A DNA stretch of 64,000 nt from Spongospora subterranea f. sp. subterranea (Eukaryota; Endomyxa: Phytomyxea; Phytomyxea; Plasmodiophorida), in NCBI GenBank assembly GCA_049724395.1, contig JAUGWO010000112.1, positions 310,001 to 374,000 of the forward strand, in the 5' to 3' direction. The translations under genes were made by a program, and so were the position numbers. This document shows positions 34,072 to 44,718 of this stretch, one piece after another. The notes beneath the pieces are model-generated. The model did not search any database. It was not told the DNA's origin and saw nothing but the letters and a program-made list of their open reading frames with translations. The first letter of the stretch is position 1. Each line of letters starts with the position of its first letter.

Positions 34072-37000
34072 ATGTCGTCCACCGATATGGCATCATTTCA
34101 AATCGGTAGTGTTTTCGTTTTATATATAGATGCATGAGCTCGCTGAACATGTTTTTTTTTTCAGATCCTGAGGACAGAAGGGATTTTTTTACGATTTTGT
34201 CCAGATTTTCATCAGGTCCGAGTAGTCCTGTCCGGTTATTTCGGCATCCTGTATTACTCTTTATCCGACGCACGCTACAGGGTTTTTGTTAATCTGATTA
34301 TTTAGGACAATGTATTCGCTGTGTATGGGCCTGACGCCGAGATGGTCGCTGTTGAGTTTTATCAAAACAGCTCATTTGCACGTACTGTGAATATCCCTGC
34401 TGACGACGAAGATGGTAGAGATGACTCTCTTCAATATATCAACATCGGCCCCCAGCGAGTCGAGAAATTCCTTGGAATGGTCACCTGCGACAAAAAACGG
34501 GCTGTTGTCCTCTATGCTCAGTCTGGAAAAGAATGGGCCGCTCGTAAAGAGGCACGTCTCGCTTTCGCTTCATGCAATCTATCTCTCATTTCCAATTCAG
34601 CTTGGTTCTGGAGATCATGGATCGATTGACGAATTTCTTTTCCTAGACGCTGAAGAAACTAGTGAACAGTCGTCCTTAGTCTTCGCTTTAAGTTTTCAAG
34701 CTATCAATCAAGGACTAGTATGCATCGTTATGAGTTCAAGAAAGATTGTTCAAGTTTTTTGTTTAGGTTGTTGGGGTTGCTGCATTCGATCCACAGTCAT
34801 GCAGGAATTTGCCGTTTGCCAGTTTGCTGATGATCATCGCTATTCTTGCCTCGAGTCTATTATTGTTGAGCATTCGCCCAAAGAATGTATCGTCGACAAT
34901 TCCAAACCTGCCGAGGATCAAAACCTCGTCAAGGTAATGGTTCATTTCGATGGACCTTGTACCCTGCTTAAATTTACGGGTTTTAGCTGTTTGAATCGCG
35001 ATCGATTCCGTTCAGTTTGGTAAACAAGAACCTTTTTAGTACGGCGTCGCTAGAGCATGATCTCAAGCGCCTGTTATCAGGCAATATTCAGCAATATTTA
35101 GGTTGCCTTTGTTTTTACTCCTTTCCTGCTATTCTGACCCTCTGCTTTTCAGTGGATTTGGAAAAAACCGTAGCGATGAAGGCTTTGGCAGGCCTTTTAC
35201 ATAATGTGGGTGCCTCTGCCAACGATGCCCTCAACGGCCGATGCTCTTTGGTTCCTCTTGAACTTCATGAGTTCATGAAGCCATTAGATTCCAACGCCTC
35301 GCGTGCTCTGAATCTATTTCCGTCAATATCAGATCCCAATACGGATTCGTCGCTGTTTGGCGTTTTGTTAGTAATTGCATCGTCGCTCTTGGATACCAAG
35401 TTCATATGGTTTTGGCAGAAATAAGTGCAAAACTGCATCTGGAACCCGCCTTCTCCATCAGTGGATTAGGCAACCGCTAATGTCAATATCCGCTATCAAC
35501 GATCGCCTTGACCTTGTCGAGGCATTTTCTAAGGACAGTCACTTAAATTCTACCTTCCGGTAAACCTGTCTATCCCAATTCATATTCATGATTGACTCTT
35601 TGACCTCTCCTAGCGATTCGTTCCTGAAGAAGGTCCCGGATTTGACTAAATTATCGATGAAGTTTCAAACAGGCCGGGCAACGCTCGCTGATTGTAACTC
35701 CAATTAGTTATTGTTCAATGCCGTTTCTCAATCTCGATTCTTAGGTGTTCAACTGTATCAGTTCACAGTTCATTTACCTTTAGGATTATCCGTCCTCGGC
35801 GACATTTTTGACCTCCACCAGGACGATATTACACCGCTTTTTTCTACAAAAATCATTGTTCCTCTTCAGCAGATCAACGGGGATTTTAATCAGTTCAACC
35901 AGCTTATCGAAAAAACGTACCAAAACAATAGTTTCTGAAGTCAATTGGTTGAAGCACTTGTAGGGTCGATTTCGAAGCAATTGATCGCCATGAATTCATA
36001 GTCCGGGCCGATTTTGCCGCTGAGCTGATGTCAATGAAGAAGAACAAGGATGTAATACTCTCCCAAATTGACGAACTCGCTAATAAGGTTCAGTGCATGT
36101 CGTTGAATTCTGTAGCCTAATTGTGTGAATGACAACAACTTATTCAGATGGACGAGGAGTTGTCAATGTCAGGCAAATTAAAACTTAATTACAAAGACGG
36201 TAAGGACATGGTAACTCCTCGATCTCTTTGTTTGTTTAATCGTTTTAGGACTTGGATATCACCTGAGAGTCACCAGGAAAGAAGAAAAAGCGCTTCGAGG
36301 TCATCGTAAAGTCATTTGTTTGGAAACTCGCAAGGACGGTGTACGGTTTACGACGACCGAGTTGAAAGCGTTAAATGCATCGTACTGTGGTCCAATTTAA
36401 CATGTTTTCTCTTTGTCTGATGAGGTTTAGGTACAACGAAATTTCCTCACATTATAACAAGTTTCAAAACACTGTTGTCGAGAAATGTCTATCTGTCGTC
36501 GGTAAATTGAGTACAACATGTTGGCGATAGTCCATTTAACTAATTTCGAGCATTAGCTAGCTATTGCCCTTTAATCGATCATTGTGGTCGTATTCTCTCA
36601 AAAGTCGACGTTCTTTCCTCGTTCGCGTTTGTTGCGAACCATTCCAATGGATATGTAAGTCATGCAGGCCTTCCTTTATCCTATATGTAACTATGTTGGA
36701 CAGGTTCGTCCGGTTTTACTTGCGCCGGGTTCTCGTACTCTTCGGCTAAAGGCGTCGCGTCATCCCTGCCTTGAACTTCAGCCACATGTCGAGTCATACG
36801 TCAGCAATGACGTTGAAATGGATGCCGATCGCAGATTCCAGATTATAACTGGACCCAACATGGTAGCCATCCTCTTGTTCCATGGTCAGATCTTTCATAC
36901 TTGTTTTAGGGAGGAAAATCGACATATCTGAGGCAGATTGCCTTGATTGTAATCATGGCTCAAATCGGGTCATTTGTTCCTTGCGATTCTGCCACAGTTA

Positions 37001-37736
37001 CTGTTTGTGATAGAATCCTGTCTCGTATTGGTGCGGGAGATTCGCAATTGCGAGGTAAATCGTTCGCCCCGGTTCATTGTAAACGGACCTTCGATTTAGC
37101 TGATACGAAGGTATTTCTACCTTCTATGCGGAGATGCTTGAAGCGAGTTCAATGTTGAGATTGGCTTCTAAAAATAGTCTAATAATCATTGACGAGCTAG
37201 GCAGAGGGTGAGTGGTCCTCTATATTTAAGCTGAACAAATTGCTCATCGTTCGAATGACAGGACGAGCACAAGCGAAGGGTTCGGACTTGCCTGGGCAAT
37301 ATCTGATTACATTTGCCACCGTCTACAGTGCTTATCACTATTCGCCACACATTTCCATGAACTGACGGAATTATCGTTCTCGTGTTCGGCTGTCGTCAAT
37401 CGCCATGTCACAGCCCATACGTCCGACAATCATATCACTATGCTCTATGAGGTCGTTGACGGTGCCTGTGATCGGTCTTTTGGGATTCATGTGGCAGAGA
37501 TTGCCCAGTTCCCCCCAGAGGTTAGTCAGCTTATTACAATATTCCGTTCTTTCCAACATTCTGCAAAGGTTATTCAGATGGCGAGAGAGAAAATCATCGA
37601 ATTGGAGAGCGTGAATAGCGCCAATGAACGTGAAAATGACAGACTTTTTTTCGCGGAATTGAAGAAACTGCCCATTGATTCCATGAGTGATGATGATCTT
37701 CTTCGAGCGTGCTCATCAATGTTGGACGTCGCATAA
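34072..37736 (+). CDS. MSH2: DNA mismatch repair protein MSH2
   Basis: MSH2 is the common subunit of MutS-alpha and MutS-beta, recognising mismatches and loops in nuclear DNA. About fifteen introns break the gene. The N-terminus is [11 protein letters not shown], then [12 protein letters not shown] and [20 protein letters not shown]. The connector/lever part includes [27 protein letters not shown] and [17 protein letters not shown] with [10 protein letters not shown]. The ATPase has Walker [14 protein letters not shown] (split by an intron exactly after Met), [33 protein letters not shown], Walker [26 protein letters not shown] and [15 protein letters not shown]. Around 34,760-34,805 the family-like [10 protein letters not shown] and [15 protein letters not shown] lie in different frames. 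An unshifted reading is open but less MSH2-like. It ends [11 protein letters not shown] at TAA 37734-37736. Confidence 0.92.
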
Positions 37737-38440
37737 AAGTCGTCATAATTATTCTAGTACACCTCTTCCTTACTGTCTTATCGTATTGCTAGTTTATGTT
37801 TAGGTCTTCAAATGCATCAGTATTCCGAGTGTGCTTCCATCACCCGATTGACGCGGTCCTTTGATGGATAAAACCTGTTATCTTTTGTCATCAACTGATT
37901 TTTCGGTGATCGCTGGATGGTGTTGCGGTTCCAACTTTTCAGTGTTATCATCCGTTCAAGTTGACTCGCACTTCGTTCAAACCAACCTGTGATCCAAACT
38001 GTAATTTGCCATTATATTCGCACAACATTGGTGTGTTGATTATTTCAATGGCCGATGCCGCTGAACTTGCACTTGACATCTCCGATCGCTTCGATGTTTT
38101 TCAATTCAACATTTTTTTTGAGTAACGATTACATATGGAACGACCTGCTTTGGCTAAATCGTGTCCAACTCTCATACATAGCTCAAAAAAGGCATTCGTG
38201 GCCCAATCATAAACCCATCCAATAATAAACTGTTGCAGTATTTTCATGATGTTATCACGTCAATGCGATAGTTGACATCGCAATATTGCAGTGAATTTTA
38301 TTGTCGTTATATCGACACTGTTCACATGATTCTTCGAAGAAATATTAAGCGTCACCCCTCAATCAGTTTGAGAAATCCGGTCTCGTGCCCATAATCTGCC
38401 AATAAAACAGTACAGACCCTCAGTCAAAAAGTGTCTGATA
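37737..38440. other. Intergenic after MSH2
   Basis: About 700 bases without a supported gene; a 26-codon frame from ATG near 38050 (MADAAELALDISDRFDVFQF...) is too short to judge. No repeats. Confidence 0.35.
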
Positions 38441-40477
38441 ATGGATCAATTTTTAAAGCATGTCAACGACGACACAGGTCCGACGGGGAAAGGTCAAGCG
38501 CCAGATAGACCATTACACGAACATCAGGTGGCTAATCGACCGATGTCCCCATATCAATTAGACAAGGGCCCTGGATCGCCTAATGTCGATTTCACCTTCC
38601 ATCGCCATGATTTTCGAGGTTATGAATCGTTCCCAATGCCATTTGGTGATGCGGCTCGAGATCATCACAATGAGCACTCGTTCCCCTTTCAGCTGAAATC
38701 GTTGTCCAGGAAATGGTACCGTATCATCCCGGAAGACGCGATTCTCAACTTTGAATACGTCGACGACGTGATCAGCCGGCAATATGACGTCCTGGATTCA
38801 GCCATACGTCAATACTCCAATGCCGATTATGATCACGCCCGTTTACAGGAGCTGTACAACCAGGCGCGATCCGAAATCGGGAAAGTGATATCGGACGCTG
38901 CCAGTACAACCAGCTTATCGTTGATCCACAATAACGCAACTCAAGCGGCCAACAGAGAAGCGTTCAAGGAATACGCCGATCTGCATTTGAAGGCGCTCGG
39001 GTTCCTGATTGAACGGGCCAATGATTTTCTACTCAGGTTCAACAAACAGCTTCCCAATATTGTCAAGAGCGTGAACCACAGGATTGTATGGCCGGTAGAG
39101 CATATGTCTCGAATTCACGACTTCGTTGAGCTGACGAAAGCGCCAGAATGGCAACGTGCGCCATCTGCTGGCAACAAGCACGTTATCATTCCGAGTCTGA
39201 CGGTTCTATTGGATTACGAGAAACTGCAGCATATGGCGGCGATCACATTGATGTCAATCGGATTCATTGTATTGGCGAACGCGGTTCAACTATCAGTGCA
39301 CTTCGGCAAACGGTCGATTGGCTTTGACCAATTCGGTCTGACCGCTCTGTTATTAACGGTGAATATATCCTGATCATGACGATGGGTATATGATTATATG
39401 AAATAGAGTCGATGGCCAGTTCGCCTTCTGTTCGCGATGTCGTTGAGGCGCCAGTCTTCCAAGACTCAGTTCGAATTAACGACGACGAGGAGCGGCGTAT
39501 TGGCACTACGCGTGTTGATATTGTCGGGATTACAAGCGGCTGGAGCCATGATCATGGCGTTCTCCATGCATAATATATCCCTGATATCGTACCAGATTCT
39601 CTATACTAGCGTTGTCCTCCTGATTTCTGGGTTCATTCGCCGCCAGTTTAACCGTCTCCAGATCGCCATTGTAAGGCAAATCACATTGTTGTTTATTGCA
39701 TGATCGTGCCGACCGAGAATCTACAGATGGTGTTGGCGGCCTGTGTCGCCCATCTTCATCATCATCAACACGTCTGTGCAACCATCCAATATCGTCCTTA
39801 CTCTCGTGGCCATTGCTTCGGTCCTTCTAGTTGAGATTCACGAGATCGCCCACAACAGGTCAGTAAACTGATCTCTGATCCCGTCAAGGTCGTAACTCCT
39901 CCACTGTATTCTGTGTTATATTGATCAGGTTATTGTTGCCCGTTGCCATGAAGGATGCATCATCATTATCATCATCATCATCACCCTCTCCGTCTGATGC
40001 CATATCCGAATGTCTCGCTTTCGCCATGATCATGATCATTCTACTAGCTACAAGCGAATGGAGAGGTCTATCGTATGCCGCCTCAACAATATCTCCATCA
40101 GTATGGCCATCATTCTTGGCCCTATGCATGTTCATTGCCGTTCAACCAATCGCTTGTGACTTTATTGGTACCTGGCTGGAGTTTCTGAGTTGTTCCATTG
40201 ATGGTTGACTCAGATCAATAGTTGGGCAATTAGACCGAAGCAGCAGGGTGCCCAAGCTCAGCGCGCTGTTAACGATGACCAGCTTCGTCCTTCCCTGGTG
40301 ATGATCATCGCTATCGAGCTGATGAATGAGGATTACTCCATCATATCCCTGGCAGCTGCACTGATTACCATGATCGCTATGATCATGGACTATATTCATC
40401 AATTGGGGAAAACACACCCAGAACCAGACCAGGGACACGACAATACTACTAATACAATTGATGTGTCGACTTTCTGA
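38441..40477 (+). CDS. Unknown multipass membrane protein
   Basis: The first exon begins MDQFLKHVNDDTGPTGKGQA and gives a hydrophilic, Pro/His-rich N-terminus (about 90 residues). A helical region with many Tyr/Asp/Ala (FEYVDDVISRQYDVLDSAIR) follows, then a first hydrophobic segment ITLMSIGFIVLANAVQLSV. A phase-0 intron (gtgaat...gaaatag) joins ALLLT to SRWPVRLLFAMSLRRQ, which avoids an apparent frameshift. Further membrane segments follow: VLALRVLILSGLQAAGAMIM, ILYTSVVLLISGF, VLTLVAIASVLLV, AFAMIMIILLA, WPSFLALCMFIAV and SIISLAAALITMIAMIMDYI. A His/Ser-rich loop separates two of them. Exon joins near 39,660-39,760 and 40,200-40,245 are not settled. I do not recognise the family. Confidence 0.55.
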
Positions 40478-40486
40478 TATCATTGT

Positions 40487-41535
40487 TTAATGTATTGGAG
40501 CGATTCCTCCTTCCGTATCGGTATTCGATTGTGATTTAATCGTCGGGTATGTGATGAGCTGATATAAGATGCACGCATCGAACACTAGAGTTCCTAACGA
40601 TCCGACCAAAAACGGGAACGTTACGGCAAAGAAGAACGCGTTCATGGCGGGGAATCGCAATAGGATCGCGGCGCCATAGGTACAATTGGAGGCGAGGGTC
40701 AATATGAACATCGATATTGACAGGCCTGAGCACGATTGCGATATCCAGTTCTGATAGACCTGAGGGATTCTAGAGTCTAATTGGCACAGCCGTCCGATTT
40801 CATGGCGATAAACAGGCGACAAACCTTGAGAGGAAATATAGGAGACCAGAGGCCCAACTGACCAGTGATGTCGACAACAACTCCAATGGCGTCAATGTCG
40901 TAGAGTCGATACAGCTTGGCAACGCCCCCGTCATCAGCGATTTTCGATTATCAGGTTGAGAGAGCTTGACACGGAATGAAATGACACCAATGACCAATAC
41001 TAACGGGATGATCAGAAGCGGTTTTGAACGCGAATACCACGGCTGTTGTTGTTGCTGCTGCTGCTCGTTAAGACCGTTATCAGTCAACAGGATGTACTCG
41101 GGTTGAACTCGATCGTTCCGATACATTGCTAGCTGGCAAAGGAGGACGATATCGACTAGACAGAAATATAGTCCAGTTATCTGTTGGGTTAATACTTGAC
41201 GACCTAATATGCATGCCAGTAAGTTAAACATATCGCCAAACAACCTATCATTGATACACAACAGTTCAAACACAACTATGGAACCACAATAGGACATGAC
41301 ATGGCGCTAACCATGATAGGACGAACGCGGTCGATAGACCTTGGGTGGATTTGGAATGGAAATTTTGGGAGAGCTGCGGGAAGACGCAGACCATGGAAAT
41401 AACAAGACTGATCCACCCTAATACGAATGACCAATAGTCTGCTGTGCTATACACACAATCATGAAATATCGCTCTTATGAGCTCAGAGGCGTTGTGTCCA
41501 GATTGGTCATCAACAATGCAGCTGCATTCACCCAT
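40487..41535 (-). CDS. PQ-loop transporter (Ypq/PQLC2-like)
   Basis: SLC66/Ypq proteins export cationic amino acids from lysosomes or vacuoles through seven membrane helices with two PQ-loop repeats. It starts MGECSCIVDDQSGHNASEL. The first PQ loop is SLVISMVCVFPQLSQNFHSK with STQGLSTAFVLSWL. After an intron comes DMFNLLACILGRQVLTQQIT, a Gln-run cytosolic loop (EQQQQQQQP) and the second PQ loop LDSRIPQVYQNWISQSCSGL SISMFILTLASN. The final helix is GSLGTLVFDACILYQ. Both Pro-Gln dipeptides and the S-x-G-LS motifs are intact. It converges on the unknown membrane-protein gene, with only 9 bases between the stops. Confidence 0.85.
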
Positions 41536-42544
41536 CTATCCTCTGTCTATATATATGACAAAGGTCGATACTATTCTCTGAGATATTGATATTTACCTGT
41601 GCGCGTGTATTACAACGGAACATGACATATGCATGGGGTTCTTACGCCAGATCTGGCTGGGCAACCACGACCGCACACTATCGGTTCATTGTCATTGCCA
41701 TGATTATCTTAATTACGACGACTAATGCTCAAGAGCATCAATGTCACATTTTAGAATCAATTCGTAATCAGCGAATTCGATCAGCATGGCTTCTGCCACA
41801 ACCTTGACAGTTGGCACCGTTCATCCTGTTGCTAGCTGGACTTGAATGATAGTCACTTGAATGATCAGATGTGCACGACTGCATTTTCAAAACCGAATAG
41901 GTGTTGCCATTTCCTCAGCTCGTACAATTTGTTTTGAAGACCTGGCAGCACGCCATTCTGACTCTATAACCGAAATAATTGCCCATCCTTATACTATAAG
42001 AGTCATATCCATTGTTAGGGTGGTTAAAACAGGCTAAATCTCGGCCTCACTACAACAGGATCTTGATCAGCGTGAGAAATGTTTTAGCGATAATGAAGAG
42101 TTTACTGCATTCAAATATGTGATATTGTAAATAGGTTTAGAAAACCACAACCGCATTCTCGTTGATCAGTCGGCAAATCCATACTCAGCAGGATACCGGT
42201 GGAGCAAAGTGCCAATCCTTACTTTGTGATCCAGGTCTGTCAGCATATCAATTCGCGCCGAGAAATTGTCACCGACTTCCTTTGTGAGATGTTGTCAATC
42301 GCCAATCAGATTTAAGTTGGTACCCATTCACTACCGTCTTACCCCGAGTTGTACTAGAATTTGCCATTTTTTGCGAAATTTAGAAAGTTGAGGTGCTGTA
42401 TTCTGATACAAGCGTTGTATTAGAATCACTTGTTATATAGGCGATTTGTCCAAGCCTGTAACAAGCGGGCTCACCGTCGGTGAGATATGTTTTCCCGAGT
42501 GCTGCTAGTTTTAAGGACAATATTTGGAGTACCGGTTTGCATCA
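41536..42544. other. Gap upstream of the mariner-like transposase
   Basis: About 1 kb with no supported gene. I looked for a 5' terminal inverted repeat matching the candidate 3' end near 44015 and did not find one. Confidence 0.35.
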
Positions 42545-43702
42545 ATGGAAGACAATGGGAACTTGGACAACAGAAGGATTGGTTCTAAGGGCAAAGAACT
42601 GACTCCTGAACAACGGCGAAATGTTTACGAGTTTATGCTTGAACGCACGGTCGATGGAAACCTCCGGTATGGCGCTATGAAAGCTGCTGCAACCGAGTTC
42701 GTGATAACGCGGAAGGTTGTTTCGAATATCTGGTCACAAGGACGGAAATCGAAAGAAAACGGATCCATCGCAACTGACTTTACAAGTCGCAAGATTGGAA
42801 AGGTCGGACGGAAACGAAATGCCATAGGTTCAGCTGAGATTCAAGCGATCCCCTTGAGGCTTCGGTGCAACATTCGATCGATGGCGCATGCATTAAACAT
42901 TGGGGTGGCCACTTTGCATGGACGTTTAAAGGAGGGGATTGTAAAGCCGAACACTAATGCTGTGAAGCCTTTCCTGACCGACGCCAACAAAAAAGCTCGA
43001 CTCGAGTCAATGTTGGATCAAGGAAGTGTTGCTCTTGGTGCCCCACACTTCCAGGATATGTATGATCACGTTCATGTCGACGAGAAGTGGTCCAATATCT
43101 CCAAGACGTCTGCCAGGTACTACTTGGCCGCTGATGAAGAACCACCACACCGTACTTGCAAACGCAAGAGATTCATTACTAAGGTTATGTTTCTTGCCGC
43201 TGTTGCTAAACCTAGATGGGATTCAGCCAGGAATCAATGGTTTAACGGAAAAATTGGGATCTGGCCGTTTGTCTACCAAGAACCTGCCAAGCGAGGAAGT
43301 AAAAACAGACCAACAGGCACTTTGGTAACCAAAAATATTGAATCTGTCAACAAAATCCAGTACTCCAAAATGATGATTGAAAAAGTTATTCCAGCGATTC
43401 GCAGTAAATGGCCCAATTCCGTTCAAAGCGCGACCGTTGTGATACAACAAGACAATGCCAAGCCGCATATTAGCCCATTGGATACTGCTTTCAACCAGGC
43501 AGTCAAGGCGACGGGCATGAATATTCGCTTGACATGTCAGCCACCAAACAGTCCTGACACTAATGTTCTTGACCTTGGTTTTTTCAATGCAATCCAGGCT
43601 TTGCAACACACGAAAGCAATGAATACGATCGATGAACTCATTGCTGCCGTTGATGAAGCTTTCCACGAGCTCGATAAGGATACATTGAAGAAGGTGTTCT
43701 GA
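42545..43702 (+). mobile_element. Mariner-like transposase (plant/oomycete MLE type), truncated
   Basis: A Tc1/mariner superfamily transposase beginning MEDNGNLDNRRIGSKGKELT (the first ATG of the frame). The helix-turn-helix N-terminus is ELTPEQRRNVYEFMLERT to ITRKVVSNIWSQG. The catalytic DDD triad is readable in VHVDEKW, VIQQDNAKPH and NSPDTNVLDLGFFNAIQ, the DD39D pattern seen in plant and oomycete elements. The frame stops at TGA (43700-43702) after ELDKDTLKKVF. The family's C-terminus continues in the same frame beyond it (GGGNNYRIPHV about 25 residues on), so the stop is premature. No target duplication or matching 5' TIR was seen, so this is probably inactive. Confidence 0.85.
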
Positions 43703-44210
43703 ACTCATCACTCGTGCATGAACGAAACTATGAAATGCGGAGGTGGAAACAATTATCGGATCCCACACGTAAACAAGGATCATTTAATCAAGCAATGTCG
43801 ACTGCCCGAGTACTTATGCCGCGCAACAGAGACAATTGAGGCAGCGAAGCTGGCAACTTGTACCCCAATTGTTCAATAAAGAGTCAGAATAAGTGCTCGG
43901 GCAGTCGACATTGTCTGATTATATGATTTTTCTTTTAATGTGAGATTTTATAGAGTACATCGTCTCACCTGCTCATTGGACTGTGCCATTCATGCACAAT
44001 GCTCCCATTATTTTCGAACGGAGGGAGTAAATACATAGGAGTATTACACATCCGAAACCGCCATGTTTCTGTTTGTTGCCGTTTGACAGAGCATGGCAGA
44101 CGTCCACTGTGTACAGTAGAATACAGTACACTGCGCCACTGGCCACTGCTCATTATTGATGTTCTGTTAATGTCGCTCGTCGCTCGTCGCGCTGGTGGAA
44201 TATTGGAACA
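43703..44210. other. 3' flank of the mariner-like element
   Basis: It holds the rest of the transposase tail, a pair of 27-base inverted repeats (about 43793-43819 and 43887-43913, sharing TGTCGACTGCCCGAG) and CGAACGGAGGGAGTA at 44015-44029. The latter resembles the CTCCCTCCGTTCG ends of mariner/Stowaway elements next to a TA. Confidence 0.5.
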
Positions 44211-44672
44211 ATGGGCACCTCCAAACCGGCATTTGACGTATGGTGTCGTCTAGCTGAAGTGTTCTTAATTCAATCTCTTTTTTATCTTTCTGTTGGAGCG
44301 GTCTTAATTGCGCTATGCTGGATTTGTGGTACCAGCGTGTCGTTATCTTTACTTCTCTCCTCGTCTGCGATCGACTTGTCATATTCTGCCGGGTTCACAC
44401 CTGTTATCTCATTTATTCTATCTATTCCCCCCGTATCTTTCGCTATATACCGCGCTGCGGGTCGGCCAAAAGAATGTCTCGATTTCGCATCCACTTTGTA
44501 TATTCTGCATCTGCTCATAACGTGTAGTTATGAACTCAAGGTTCCATTGAATATTTCTTGGTGGATATTACATGGGTTCAGCATTTTAGTAGTTTCAACT
44601 TCTAGCGAATTGCTTTGCATCAGAAGAGAGGCCGGCGTATTTTCTACAAAAGATGAGATGGCGATGGTGTAA
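44211..44672 (+). CDS. SYS1: SYS1 family Golgi membrane protein
   Basis: Sys1 is the trans-Golgi receptor for the Arf-like GTPase Arl3/ARFRP1 and so recruits Arl1 and golgins. The single exon encodes 153 residues, close to the family length, starting MGTSKPAFDVWCRLAEVFLI. It has four hydrophobic segments. The family signatures are QSLFYLSVGAVLIAL near the N-terminus, AIDLSYSAGFTPVISFIL, KECLDFASTLYILHLLITC and a C-terminal LNISWWILHGFSILVVSTSS ELLCIRRE. All fit Sys1, including the CLDFA...YxxHLL and SWW...LC.RRE motifs. No intron is needed. It ends 46 bases before the REV3 stop on the other strand. Confidence 0.88.
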   Translation: MGTSKPAFDVWCRLAEVFLIQSLFYLSVGAVLIALCWICGTSVSLSLLLSSSAIDLSYSAGFTPVISFILSIPPVSFAIYRAAGRPKECLDFASTLYILHLLITCSYELKVPLNISWWILHGFSILVVSTSSELLCIRREAGVFSTKDEMAMV

Positions 44673-44718
44673 TTGTCTCGTGGCGTAAATATACATGTGT
44701 GTAGTTTCAAAGTATTGA

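Noticed and set aside
39370-39520. Frameshift in the unknown multipass protein
   Set aside because: A phase-0 intron ending gaaatag leads straight into the SRWPVRLLFAMSL frame, so no shift is needed.
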